From Calliopsis andreniformis (Eukaryota > Arthropoda > Insecta > Hymenoptera > Andrenidae), in NCBI RefSeq assembly GCF_051401765.1, contig NW_027480468.1, forward strand, positions 992,001 through 1,056,000: a stretch of DNA of 64,000 bases, written 5' to 3'. Under the pieces are notes generated by a model, which was given only the letters and a program-made list of their open reading frames with translations, was not told where the DNA came from and searched no databases. Shown piece after piece: positions 49,701-61,700 of the stretch. Each line of letters begins with the position of its first letter. Position 1 is the first letter of the stretch. Both the position numbers and the translations under genes were made by a program.

Positions 49701-52473
49701 TCAGCCCTCAGTCCTCAAACCTCAATCCTCAACCCTCAGCCCTCATCCTCAGTCCTCAATCCTCAATCCTCAATCGTCAATCTTCAATCCTCAATACTCA
49801 ATCTTCAATCCTCAATCCTCAGTCGTCAAACCTCGATTCCGAATCCTCAATCCTGAATCCTCAATCTTCGGCCCTCAGTCCTCAACAATCAGTTGTCAAT
49901 CCCCAATCATCAATAGAATATCTTCAACTCACAGTTTTCAATAGTCACTACTCAATCTGCAATCTTCAAATCTCTATCCACAAACATCAATTCTCATCAC
50001 TCAACCCTCAACACTCAGTCCCCAACCCTCAATCTTCAATCCTCAATCCTCAACACTCAGTCCCCAGTCCTCAATCTTCAATCCTCAATCCTCAATACTC
50101 AACCCTCAATCTTCAATCCTCAATACTCAATCTTCAATCCTCAATCCTCAATTCTCAATCATCAATACTCAATTCTCAATCGTCAATCCACAATCACGAA
50201 TCCTCAATCTTCAATCCTCAATCCTCAATCCTCATTCCTCAGTCCTCAATCTTCAATCCTCAATACTCAATCTTCAATCCTCAATCCTCAATCCTCAATC
50301 CCCAATCCTCAATCCTCAATCCCCAATCTTCATTCCTCAATACTCATTCTTCAATCCTGGATCCTCAGACCTCAAACATCAATACTCAACCCACAGTCCT
50401 CGTCCTCAATCCTCAACCCTCAATCCTCAATCCTCATCCATCAATCATCAATATACAATCTTCAGTCCTCAATCCTCAAAACTCAATCCTCAATCCTCAA
50501 CTTTCAAGCCTCAATGCTCAATCTGCAATCCTCCATCCTCAATACCTCAATCCTCAATCCTCATCCTTCAATCCTCAGTTCCGAATCCTCAATCTTCAAT
50601 CCTGAATCCTCAATCCTCAATTCTCAATCCTGAATCCTCAATCCTGAGTCCTCGATATTCAGCCCTCAGTCCTCAACAATCAGTTGTCAATCCCCAATCC
50701 TCAATAGAATATGCTCAATTCACAGTTTTCAATACTCATTACTCAATCTGCAATCTTCAGATCTCTATCCACAAACATCAATTCTCATCACTCAACCCTC
50801 AATACTCAGTCCCAAATCCTCAAGCTTCAAACCTAAATCCTCAATCCTCAATCATCAATCCTCAATCTTCAATCCTCAATACTCAATCTTCAATCCTCAG
50901 CCCTCAATCCTCAATCCTCAATCACCAATTCTCAATCCTCAATCCTCAATCCTCAATCGTCAATCTTCAATCCTCAATCCTCAATCCTCAATCCTCAGTC
51001 CCCAAACCTCAATCCTCAATCTTCAATCCTCAATCCTCAATCCCCAATCCTCAATCTTCATTCCTCAATCCTCAATCCTCAATCCTCAATCCTCATTTTT
51101 CAATCCTCAATACACAATCCTCAATCCTCAATACCCAATCTTCAATCCTCAATCATCAATCCTCAATCCTCAATTCTCAATCCTCAATCCTCAGTCCTCA
51201 GTCCTCAAACCTCAATCCTCAACCTTCAGCCCTCATCCTCAATCCTCAATCCTCAATCCTCAATCCTCAATCTTCAAACCTCAATACTCAATATTCAATC
51301 CTCAGTCCTCAGTCCTCAATCCTCAATTCTGAATCCTCAATCCTGAATCCTCAATCTTCGGCCCTCAGTCCTCAACAATCAGTTGTCAATCCTCAATTCT
51401 CTATAGAATATCCTCAATTCACAGATTTCAATACTCAATACTCAACCTGCAATCTTCAAACCTCCATCCACAAACATCAATTCTCATCATTCAACCCTCA
51501 ACACTCAGTCCCCAATATTCAATCCTCAATCGTCAATCCTCAATCCTCAATCGTCAACCTTCAATCCTCAATACTCAATATTCAATCCTCATTCCTCAAT
51601 CCTCAATCCACAATCCTCATTCTTCTATTCTCAATACCCAATGCTCAATCTTCAATCCTCAATCCTCAATCCTCGATTCTCAATCCTCAATCCTCAGTCC
51701 TCAGTCCTCAAACCTCAACCCTCAACCCTCGGCCCTCATCGTCAATCCTCAATCCTCAATCCTCAATCCTCGATATTCAATCCTCAATACTCGATCTTCA
51801 ATCCTCAATCCTCAATTCTCAATCCTCAACCGCCAATCCTCAATCCTCAAGCCTCAATCCTCAATCCTCAATCGTCAGTCTTCAATCTTCAATACTCAAT
51901 CTTCAATCCTCAATCCTCAATCCTCAATCCTCAATCCTCATTCTTCAATCATCAATACCCAATCCTCAATCTTTAATCCTCAAACCTCAATCCTCAATTC
52001 TCAATCCTCAATCCTCAGTCCTCAGTCCTCAAACCTCAATCCTCAACCCTCAGCCCTCATCCTCAATCCTCAATCCTCAATCCTCAATCCTCAATCTTCA
52101 ATCCTCAATACTCAAACTTCAATCCACAATCCTCAATACTCAATCCTCAATCCTCAATCCTCCATCGTCAGCCTTCAATCCTCAATACTCAATCTTCAAT
52201 CCCCAATCCTCAATACCCAATCTTCAATCTTCAATCATCAATCCTCAATCCTCGATTCTCAATCCTCAATCCTCAGTCCTCAGTCCTCAAACCTCAATCC
52301 TCAACCCTCAGCCCTCATCCTCAATCCTCAATCCTGAATCTTCAATCCTCAATCCTCAAACCTCAATACTCAATCTTCAATCCTCAATCCTCAGTCCTCA
52401 AACCTAAATTCTGAATCCTCAATCCTGAATCCTCAATCTTCAATCCTCAATCCCCAATCCTCAATCTTCAATC
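46795..52473 (+). repeat. Displaced copy of 30502-36180
   Basis: Offset 16293 throughout: K2 (47337), g (48978), hybrid b/d (49976), e (50767) and f (51466) match 31044, 32685, 33683, 34474 and 35173. The K1 that should precede K2 is missing because the copy starts to its right. Confidence 0.92.
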
Positions 52474-53779
52474 CTCAATCCTCTACACTCAGTCCCCAAT
52501 CCTCAATCTTCATTCCTCAATACTCAATCTTCAATCCTCAATCCTCAATACTCGATCCTCAATCCTCAATCCTCAATCGTCAATCTCCAATCCTGAATAC
52601 TCAATCTTCAATCCTCAATCCTCAATCCTCAATCTTCAATCATCAATATTCATTCTTCAATCCTCAATCCTCAATCCTCAACCGTCAATGTTCAATCCGC
52701 AATACCCAATCCTCAATCTTCAATCCTCAATCCTCAATCCTCAATCCTCAATCCTCAATGCTCAGCCCGCAAACCTCAATCCTGAATCCCCAATCCTGAA
52801 TCCTCAATCTTCAGCCCTCAGTCCTCAACAATCAGTTGTCAATCCTCAATCCTCAATAGAATATCATCAATTCGCAGCTTTCAATACTCAATACTCAACC
52901 TGCAATCTTCAAATCGCTATCCACAAACATCAATTCTCATCACTCAACCCTCAACACTCAGTCCCCAATCCTCAACCTTCAATCCTCAATCCTCAACACT
53001 CAGTCCCCAACCCTCAATCATCAACCCTCAATACTCAATCTTCAATCCTCTATCCTCAATCCTCGATCCTCAATCCTCAATCCTCAACCCGCAGGCCTCA
53101 TACTCAATCCTCAATCCTCAATCCTCAATCCTCAATGTTCAATCCGCGATACCCAATCCTCAATGTTCAATCCTCAATACTCAATCCTCAATCCTCAATC
53201 CTCAATCCTCAATCCTCAATCCTCAATCCCCAATCTTCAATCCTCAATTCCCGATCCTCAACCTTCAATCCTCAATCCTCAATTCTCAATCCTCAATCTT
53301 CAATCCTCAATAACGAATCCTCAATCTTCAATCCTCAATCCTCAATCCTCAATTCTCGATCCTCAATCCTCAATCCTCAATCGTCAATTCTCAATCCTCA
53401 ATCCTCAGTCCTCAGTCCTCAATACACAATCTTCAATCCTCAATCCTCAATCCTCAATCCTCAATCCTCAATCCTCATTCTTCAATCCTCAATACCCAAT
53501 CCTCAATCTTCAATCCTCAATCCTCAATCCTCAATACTCAATCCTCAATCCTCAGTCATCAAACCTCAATCCTGAGTCCTCAATCCTGAATCCTCAATCT
53601 TGGGCCCTCAGTCCTCAACAATCAGTAGTCAATCCTCAATCCTCAATAGAATATCCTCAGTTCAGAGTTTTCAATACGCAATACTCAATCTGCAATCTTC
53701 AAATCTCTATCCACAAACATCAATTCTCATCACTCAACCCTCAACACACAGTCCCCAATCCTCAATCATCAATCCTCAA
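52474..53779 (+). repeat. K1-K2 block after the 287-bp loss
   Basis: Continues the match to 36467-37773, now at offset 16006. Anchors K1 (52919) and K2 (53709). Also offset 22672 from 30247. One change here is AATAACGAATCC near 53312 where the relatives have AATAACCAATCC. Confidence 0.88.
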
Positions 53780-55775
53780 TCCTCAATCGTCAACCTTCAA
53801 TCCTCAATACTCAATATTCAATCCTCATTCCTCAATCCTCTATCCACAATCCTCATTCTTCCATTCTCAATACCCAATACTCAATCTTCAATCCTCAATC
53901 CTCAATCCTCGATTCTCAGTCCTCAATCCTCAGTCCTCAGTCCTCAAACCTCAATCCTCAACCCTCGGCCCTCATCGTCAATCCTCAATCCTCAATCCTC
54001 AATCCTCGATATTCAATCCTCAATACTCGATCTTCAATCCTCAATCCTCAATTCTCAATCCTCAACCTTCAATCCTCAATCCTCAAGCCTCAATCCTCAA
54101 TCCTCAATCGTCAGTCTTCAATCTTCAATACTCAATTTTCAATCCTCAATCCTCAATCCTCAATCCTCAATCCTCATTCTTCAATCATCAATACCCAATC
54201 CTCAATCTTTAATCCTCAAACCTCAATCCTCAATTCTCAATCCTCAATCCTCAGTCCTCAGTCCTCAAACCTCAATCCTCAACCCTCAGCCCTCATCCTC
54301 AATCCTCAATCCTCAATCCTCAATCCTCAATCTTCAATCCTCAATACTCAAACTTCAATCCTCAATCCTCAATACTCAATCCTCAATCCTCAATCCTCAA
54401 TCGTCAGCCTTCAATCCTCAATACTCAATCTTCAATCCCCAATCCTCAATACCCAATCTTCAATCTTCAATCATCAATCCTCAATCCTCGATTCTCAATC
54501 CTCAATCCTCAGTCCTCAGTCCTCAAACCTCAACCCTCAACCCTCAGCCCTCATCCTCAATCCTCAATCCTCAATCTTGAATCCTCAACCCTCAAACCTC
54601 AATACTCAATCTTCAATCCTCAATCCTCAGTCCTCAAACCTCAATTCTGAATCCTCAATCCTGAATCCTCAATCTTCAATCCTCAATCCCCAATCCTCAA
54701 TCTTCAATCCTCAATCCTCAATCCTCAATCCTCAATCCTCAATCTTCAATCCTCGATCCTCAATCCTCCATCCTCAGTCCCAAATCCTCAATCTTCAATC
54801 CTCAATCCTCAACCATCAATCTTCAGTCCTCAATACTCAGTCTTCAATCCTCAATCCTCAATCCTCAATCCTCAATCCTCATTCTTCAATCCTCAATAAC
54901 CAATCCTCAATCTTCAATCCTCAATCCTCAATCCTGAATTCTCAATCCTCAATCCTGGATCCTCAGACCTCAAACATCTATACTCAACCCTCAGTCCTCG
55001 TCCTCAATCCACAACCATCAGCCCTCAATCCTCAATCTTCAATCATCAATATACAATCTTCAATCCTCAGTCCTCAATCCTCAATACTCAATCCTCCACC
55101 GTCAATGTTCAATCCGCAATACCCAATCCTCAATCGTCAATCCTCAATCCTCAATCCTCAATCCTCAATCCTCAATCCTCAATCCTCAATCCTCAGCCCT
55201 CAGACCTCAATCCTGAATCCTCAATCCTGAATCCTCATTCTTCAGCCCTCAGTCGTCAACAGTCAGTTGTCAATCCTCAATCCTCAATAGAATATCATCA
55301 ATTCACAGCTTTCAATACTCAATACTCAACCTGCAATCTTCAAATCTCTATTCACAAACATCAATTCTCATCACTCAACCCTCAACACTCAGTCCCCAAT
55401 CCTCAATCTTCAATCCTCAATCCTCTACGCTCAGTCCCCAATCCTCAATCTTCATTCCTCAATACTCAATCTTCAATCCTCAATCCTCAATACTCGATCC
55501 TCAATCCTCAATCCTCAATCGTCAATCTCCAATCCTGAATACTCAATCTTCAATCCTCAATCCTCAATACTCAATCCTCAATCCTCATTCTTCAATCCTC
55601 AATACCCAATCCTCAATCTTCAATCCTCAATCCTCAATCCTGAACTCTCAATCCTCAATCCTCAGTCCTCAGTCCTCAAACCTCAATCCTCAACCCTCAG
55701 GCCTCATCCTCAATCCTCAATCGTCAATCCTCAATCCTCAATCTTCAATCCTCAATACTCAAACTTCAATCCTCA
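53780..55775 (+). repeat. e-f right part plus g block, copy 5
   Basis: Offset 6372 from 47408-49403. D module at 54965 and g anchor at 55350. It stops near 55775, where the sequence jumps to CAATACCCAATACTC; about 560 bp of the g block (with the second D module) are skipped. Confidence 0.86.
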
Positions 55776-56170
55776 ATACCCAATACTCAATCTTCAATCC
55801 TCAATCCTCAAACCTCAATTCTCAAACCTCAATCCTCAATCCTCAGCCCTCAGTCCTCAAACCTCAATCCTCAACCCTCAGCCCTCATCCTCAGTCCTCA
55901 ATCCTCAATCCTCAATCGTCAATCTTCAATCCTCAATACTCAATCTTCAATCCTCAATCCTCAGTCGTCAAACCTCGATTCCGAATCCTCAATCCTGAAT
56001 CCTCAATCTTCGGCCCTCAGTCCTCAACAATCAGTTGTCAATCCCCAATCATCAATAGAATATCTTCAACTCACAGTTTTCAATAGTCACTACTCAATCT
56101 GCAATCTTCAAATCTCTATCCACAAACATCAATTCTCATCACTCAAGCCTCAACACTCAGTCCCAAATCC
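55776..56170 (+). repeat. Lead-in and anchor b of block L, copy 3
   Basis: The left side matches 26334-26710 (offset 29442), not the lead-in of block L copies 1 and 2. The b anchor is at 56118. After it, TCCCAAATCCGCAATC matches block L. Confidence 0.83.
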
Positions 56171-58793
56171 GCAATCTTCAATCCACAATCCTCAATCCTC
56201 AATCCTCAATCCTTAATCGTCCATCCTCAATACTCAATCTTCAATCCTCAATCCGCAATCCTCAATCCTCAACCTTCATTCCTCAATCCTCAATCCTCAA
56301 CCCTCAATCCTCATTCTTCAATCCTCAATACCCAATCCTCAATCTTCAATCCTCAATCCTCAATCCTCAATTCTCAATCCTCAATCCTCAGTCCACAGTC
56401 CTCAAACCTCAATCCTCAGCCCTCAGCCCTCATCGTCAATCCTCAATCCTTAATCCTCAACCCTCAATCTTCAATCCTCAATACTCAATCTTCAATCCTC
56501 AATCCTCAATTCTCAATCATCAATACTCAATTCTCAATCGTCAATCCACAATCCCCAATCCTCAATCTTCTATCCTCAATCCTCAATCTTCAATCCTCAA
56601 CCCTCAATCCTCATTCTTCAATCCTCAGTACCCAATCCTCAATCTTCAATCCTCAATCCTCAATCCTCAATTCTCAACCCTCAACACTCAGTCCCTAATA
56701 TTCAATCCTCAATCCTCAATCCTCAATTCTCAATCGTCAATCTTCAATCCTCAATACTCAATCTTCAATCCTCAATACCCAATCCTCAATCTTCAATCCT
56801 CAATCCTCAATCCTGAGTTCTCAAACCTCAATCCTCAGTCCTCAGTCCTCAAACCTCAATCCTCAACCCTCAGCCCTCAACCTCAATCCTCAATCCTCAA
56901 TCCTCAATCCTCTATATTCAACCCTCGATACTCAAACTTGAATCCTCAATCCTCAATCCTCAATTCTCAATACTCAATCATCAATCCTCAAAACCAATCC
57001 TCAATCTTCAATCCTCAATCCTCAATCCTCAATCCTCAATCCTCAATCCTCAATCGTCAGTCTTCATTCCTCAATAATCAATCTACAATCCTCAATACTC
57101 GATCCTCAATTCTCAATACTCAATCTTCAATCCTCAATGACCAATCCTCAATCTTCAATCCTCAATCCTCAATCCTCAATTCTCGATCCTCAATCCTCAA
57201 CCCTCAATCGTCAATTCTCAATCCTCAATCCTCAGCCCTCAGTCCTCAATACACAATCTTCAATCCTCAATCCTCAATCCTCAATCCTCAATCCTCATTC
57301 TTCAATCCTCACTACCCAATCCTCAATCTTCAATCCTCAATCCTCAATCCTCAACTCTCAATCCTCAATCCTCAGTCCTCAGTCCTCAAACCTCAATCCT
57401 CAACCCTCAGCCCTCATCCTCAATCCTCAATCCTCAATCTTCAATCCTCAATCCTCAATCCTCAATACCCAATCTTCAATCCTCAATCCCCAATCCTCAA
57501 TCTTCAATCCTCAATCCTCAATACTCAATCCTCAATCCCCAATCTTCAATACTCAATACTCAATATTCAATCCTCTATCCTCAATCCTCAATCCTCAGTC
57601 CTCAATCCTCAATCTTCAATCCTCAATCCTCAATCCTCAATCCTCAATCCTCAATCCTCAATCCTCAATCGTCAGTCTTCAATCCTCAATACTCAGTCTT
57701 CAGTCCTCAAACCTCATTCCTCAATCCTCAATCCTCATTCTTCAATCATCAACACCCAAACCTCAATCTTCAATCCTCAATCCTCAACCCTCAATTCTCA
57801 ATCCTCAATCCTCAGTCCTCAGTCCTCAAACCTCAATCCTCAACCCTCAGCCCTCATCCTCAATCCTCAATCCTCAATCTTCAATCCTCAATCCTCAATC
57901 CTCAATACTCAATCTTCAATCCTCAATCCTCAGTCCTCAAACCTCAATTCTGAATCCTCAATCCTCAATCCTCAATCCTCAATCTTCAATCCTCGATCCT
58001 CAATCCTCAATCCTCAGTCCCAAATCCTCAATCTTCAATCCTCAATCCTCAACCATCAATCTTCAATCCTCAATACTCAATCTTCAATCCTCAATCCTCA
58101 ATCCTCAATCCTCAATCCTCAATCCTCATTCTTCAATCCTCAATACCCAATCCTCAATCTTCAGTCCTCAATCCTCAATCCTGAATTCTCAATCCTCAAT
58201 CCTCAATCCTCAGACCTCAAACATCTATACTCAATCCTCAATCCTCAATCCTCAATCCTCAATCTTCAATCCTCAATACCCAATACTCAATCTTCAATCC
58301 TCAATCCTCAAACCTCAATTCTCAAACCTCAATCCTCAATCCTCAGCCCTCAGTCCTCAAACCTCAATCCTCAACCCTCAGCCCTCATCCTCAATCCTCA
58401 ATCCTCAATCCTCAATTCTCAATCTTCAATCCTCAATACTCAATCTTCAATCCTCAATCCTCAGTCGTCAAACCTCAATTCCGAATCCTCAATCCTGAAT
58501 CCTCAATCTTCGGCCCTCAGTCCTCAACAATCAGTTGTCAATCCTCAATCCTCAATAAATATCCTCAGTTCAGAGATTTCAATACGCAATACTCAATCTG
58601 CAATCTTCAAATCTCTATCCACAAACATCAATTCTCATCACTCAACCCTCAACACTCAGTCCCCAACCCTCAATCTTCAATCCTCAATCCTCAACACTCA
58701 GTCCCCAGTCCTCAATCTTCAATCCTCAATCCTCAATACTCAACCCTCAATCTGCAATCCTCAATACTCAATCTTCAATCCTCAATCCTCAAT
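56171..58793 (+). repeat. Block L, copy 3
   Basis: Offset 52594 from copy 1, keeping the 217-bp part near 56585-56800. Anchor d at 58617. Small changes include TCCTCAGTACCCAATCC near 56625 and CAATCTGCAATCC near 58750. Confidence 0.9.
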
Positions 58794-61700
58794 TCTCAAT
58801 CATCAATACCCAATTCTCAATCGTCAATCCACAATCACGAATCCTCAATCTTCAATCCTCAATCCTCAATCCTCATTCCTCAATCCTCAATCTTCAATCC
58901 TCAATACTCAATCTTCAATCCTCAATCCTCAATCCTCAATCCCCAATCCTCAATCCTCAATCCCCAATCTTCATTCCTCAATACTCATTCTTCAATCCTG
59001 GATCCTCAGACCTCAAACATCAATACTCAACCCACAGTCCTCGTCCTCAATCCTCAACCCTCAATCCTCAATCCTCATCCATCAATCATCAATATACAAT
59101 CTTCAGTCCTCAATCCTCAAAACTCAATCCTCAATCCTCAACTTTCAAGCCTCAATGCTCAATCTGCAATCCTCCATCCTCAATACCTCAATCCTCAATC
59201 CTCATCCTTCAATCCTCAGTTCCGAATCCTCAATCTTCAATCCTGAATCCTCAATCCTCAATTCTCAATCCTGAATCCTCAATCCTGAGTCCTCGATCTT
59301 CAGCCCTCAGTCCTCAACAATCAGTTGTCAATCCCCAATCCTCAATAGAATATCCTCAATTCACAGTTTTCAATACTCATTACTCAATCTGCAATCTTCA
59401 GATCTCTATCCACAAACATCAATTCTCATCACTCAACCCTCAATACTCAGTCCCAAATCCTCAAGCTTCAAACCTAAATCCTCAATCCTCAATCATCAAT
59501 CCTCAATCTTCAATCCTCAATACTCAATCTTCAATCCTCAGCCCTCAATCCTCAATCCTCAATCACCAATTCTCAATCCTCAATCCTCAATCCTCAATCG
59601 TCAATCTTCAATCCTCAATCCTCAATCCTCAATCCTCAGTCCCCAAACCTCAATCCTCAATCTTCAATCCTCAATCCTCAATCCCCAATCCTCAATCTTC
59701 ATTCCTCAATCCTCAATCCTCAATCCTCAATCCTCATTTTTCAATCCTCAATACACAATCCTCAATCCTCAATACCCAATCTTCAATCCTCAATCATCAA
59801 TCCTCAATCCTCAATTCTCAATCCTCAATCCTCAGTCCTCAGTCCTCAAACCTCAATCCTCAACCTTCAGCCCTCATCCTCAATCCTCAATCCTCAATCC
59901 TCAATCCTCAATCTTCAAACCTCAATACTCAATCTTCAATCCTCAATCCTCAGTCCTCAATCCTCAATTCTGAATCCTCAATCCTGAATCCTCAATCTTC
60001 GGCCCTCAGTCCTCAACAATCAGTTGTCAATCCTCAATTCTCTATAGAATATCCTCAATTCACAGATTTCAATACTCAATACTCAACCTGCAATCTTCAA
60101 ACCTCCATCCACAAACATCAATTCTCATCATTCAACCCTCAACACTCAGTCCCCAATATTCAATCCTCAATCGTCAATCCTCAATCCTCAATCGTCAACC
60201 TTCAATCCTCAATACTCAATATTCAATCCTCATTCCTCAATCCTCAATCCACAATCCTCATTCTTCCATTCTCAATACCCAATGCTCAATCTTCAATCCT
60301 CAATCCTCAATCCTCGATTCTCAATCCTCAATCCTCAGTCCTCAGTCCTCAAACCTCAACCCTCAACCCTCGGCCCTCATCGTCAATCCTCAATCCTCAA
60401 TCCTCAATCCTCGATATTCAATCCTCAATACTCGATCTTCAATCCTCAATCTTCAATTCTCAATCCTCAACCGCCAATCCTCAATCCTCAAGCCTCAATC
60501 CTCAATCCTCAATCGTCAGTCTTCAATCTTCAATACTCAATCTTCAATCCTCAATCCTCAATCCTCAATCCTCAATCCTCATTCTTCAATCATCAATACC
60601 CAATCCTCAATCTTTAATCCTCAAACCTCAATCCTCAATTCTCAATCCTCAATCCTCAGTCCTCAGTCCTCAAACCTCAATCCTCAACCCTCAGCCCTCA
60701 TCCTCAATCCTCAATCCTCAATCCTCAATCCTCAATCTTCAATCCTCAATACTCAAACTTCAATCCACAATCCTCAATACTCAATCCTCAATCCTCAATC
60801 CTCCATCGTCAGCCTTCAATCCTCAATACTCAATCTTCAATCCCCAATCCTCAATACCCAATCTTCAATCTTCAATCATCAATCCTCAATCCTCGATTCT
60901 CAATCCTCAATCCTCAGTCCTCAGTCCTCAAACCTCAATCCTCAACCCTCAGCCCTCATCCTCAATCCTCAATCCTGAATCTTCAATCCTCAATCCTCAA
61001 ACCTCAATACTCAATCTTCAATCCTCAATCCTCAGTCCTCAAACCTAAATTCTGAATCCTCAATCCTGAATCCTCAATCTTCAATCCTCAATCCCCAATC
61101 CTCAATCTTCAATCCTCAATCCTCAATCCTCAATCCTCAATACTCAATCCTCATCCCTCAATCCTCAGCCCTCAAACCTCAATCCTGAATCCTCAATCCT
61201 GAATCCTCAATCTTCAGCCCTCAGTCGTCAACAATCAGTTGTCAATCCTCAATACTCAATAGAATATCATCAATTCACAGCTTTCAACACTCAATACTCA
61301 ACCTGCAATCTTCAAATCTCTATTCACAAACATCAATTCTCATCACTCAACCCTCAACACTCAGTCTCCAATCCTCAATCTTCAATCCTCAATCCTCTAC
61401 ACTCAGTCCCCAATCCTCAATCTTCATTCCTCAATACTCAATCTTCAATCCTCAATCCTCAATACTCGATCCTCAATCCTCAATCCTCAATCGTCAATCT
61501 CCAATCCTGAATACTCAATCTTCAATCCTCAATCCTCAATCCTCAATCTTCAATCATCAATATTCATTCTTCAATCCTCAATCCTCAATCCTCAATCCTC
61601 AATCCTCAACCGTCAATGTTCAATCCGCAATACCCAATCGTCAATCTTCAATCCTCAATCCTCAATCCTCAATCCTCAATCCTCAATGCTCAGCCCGCAA

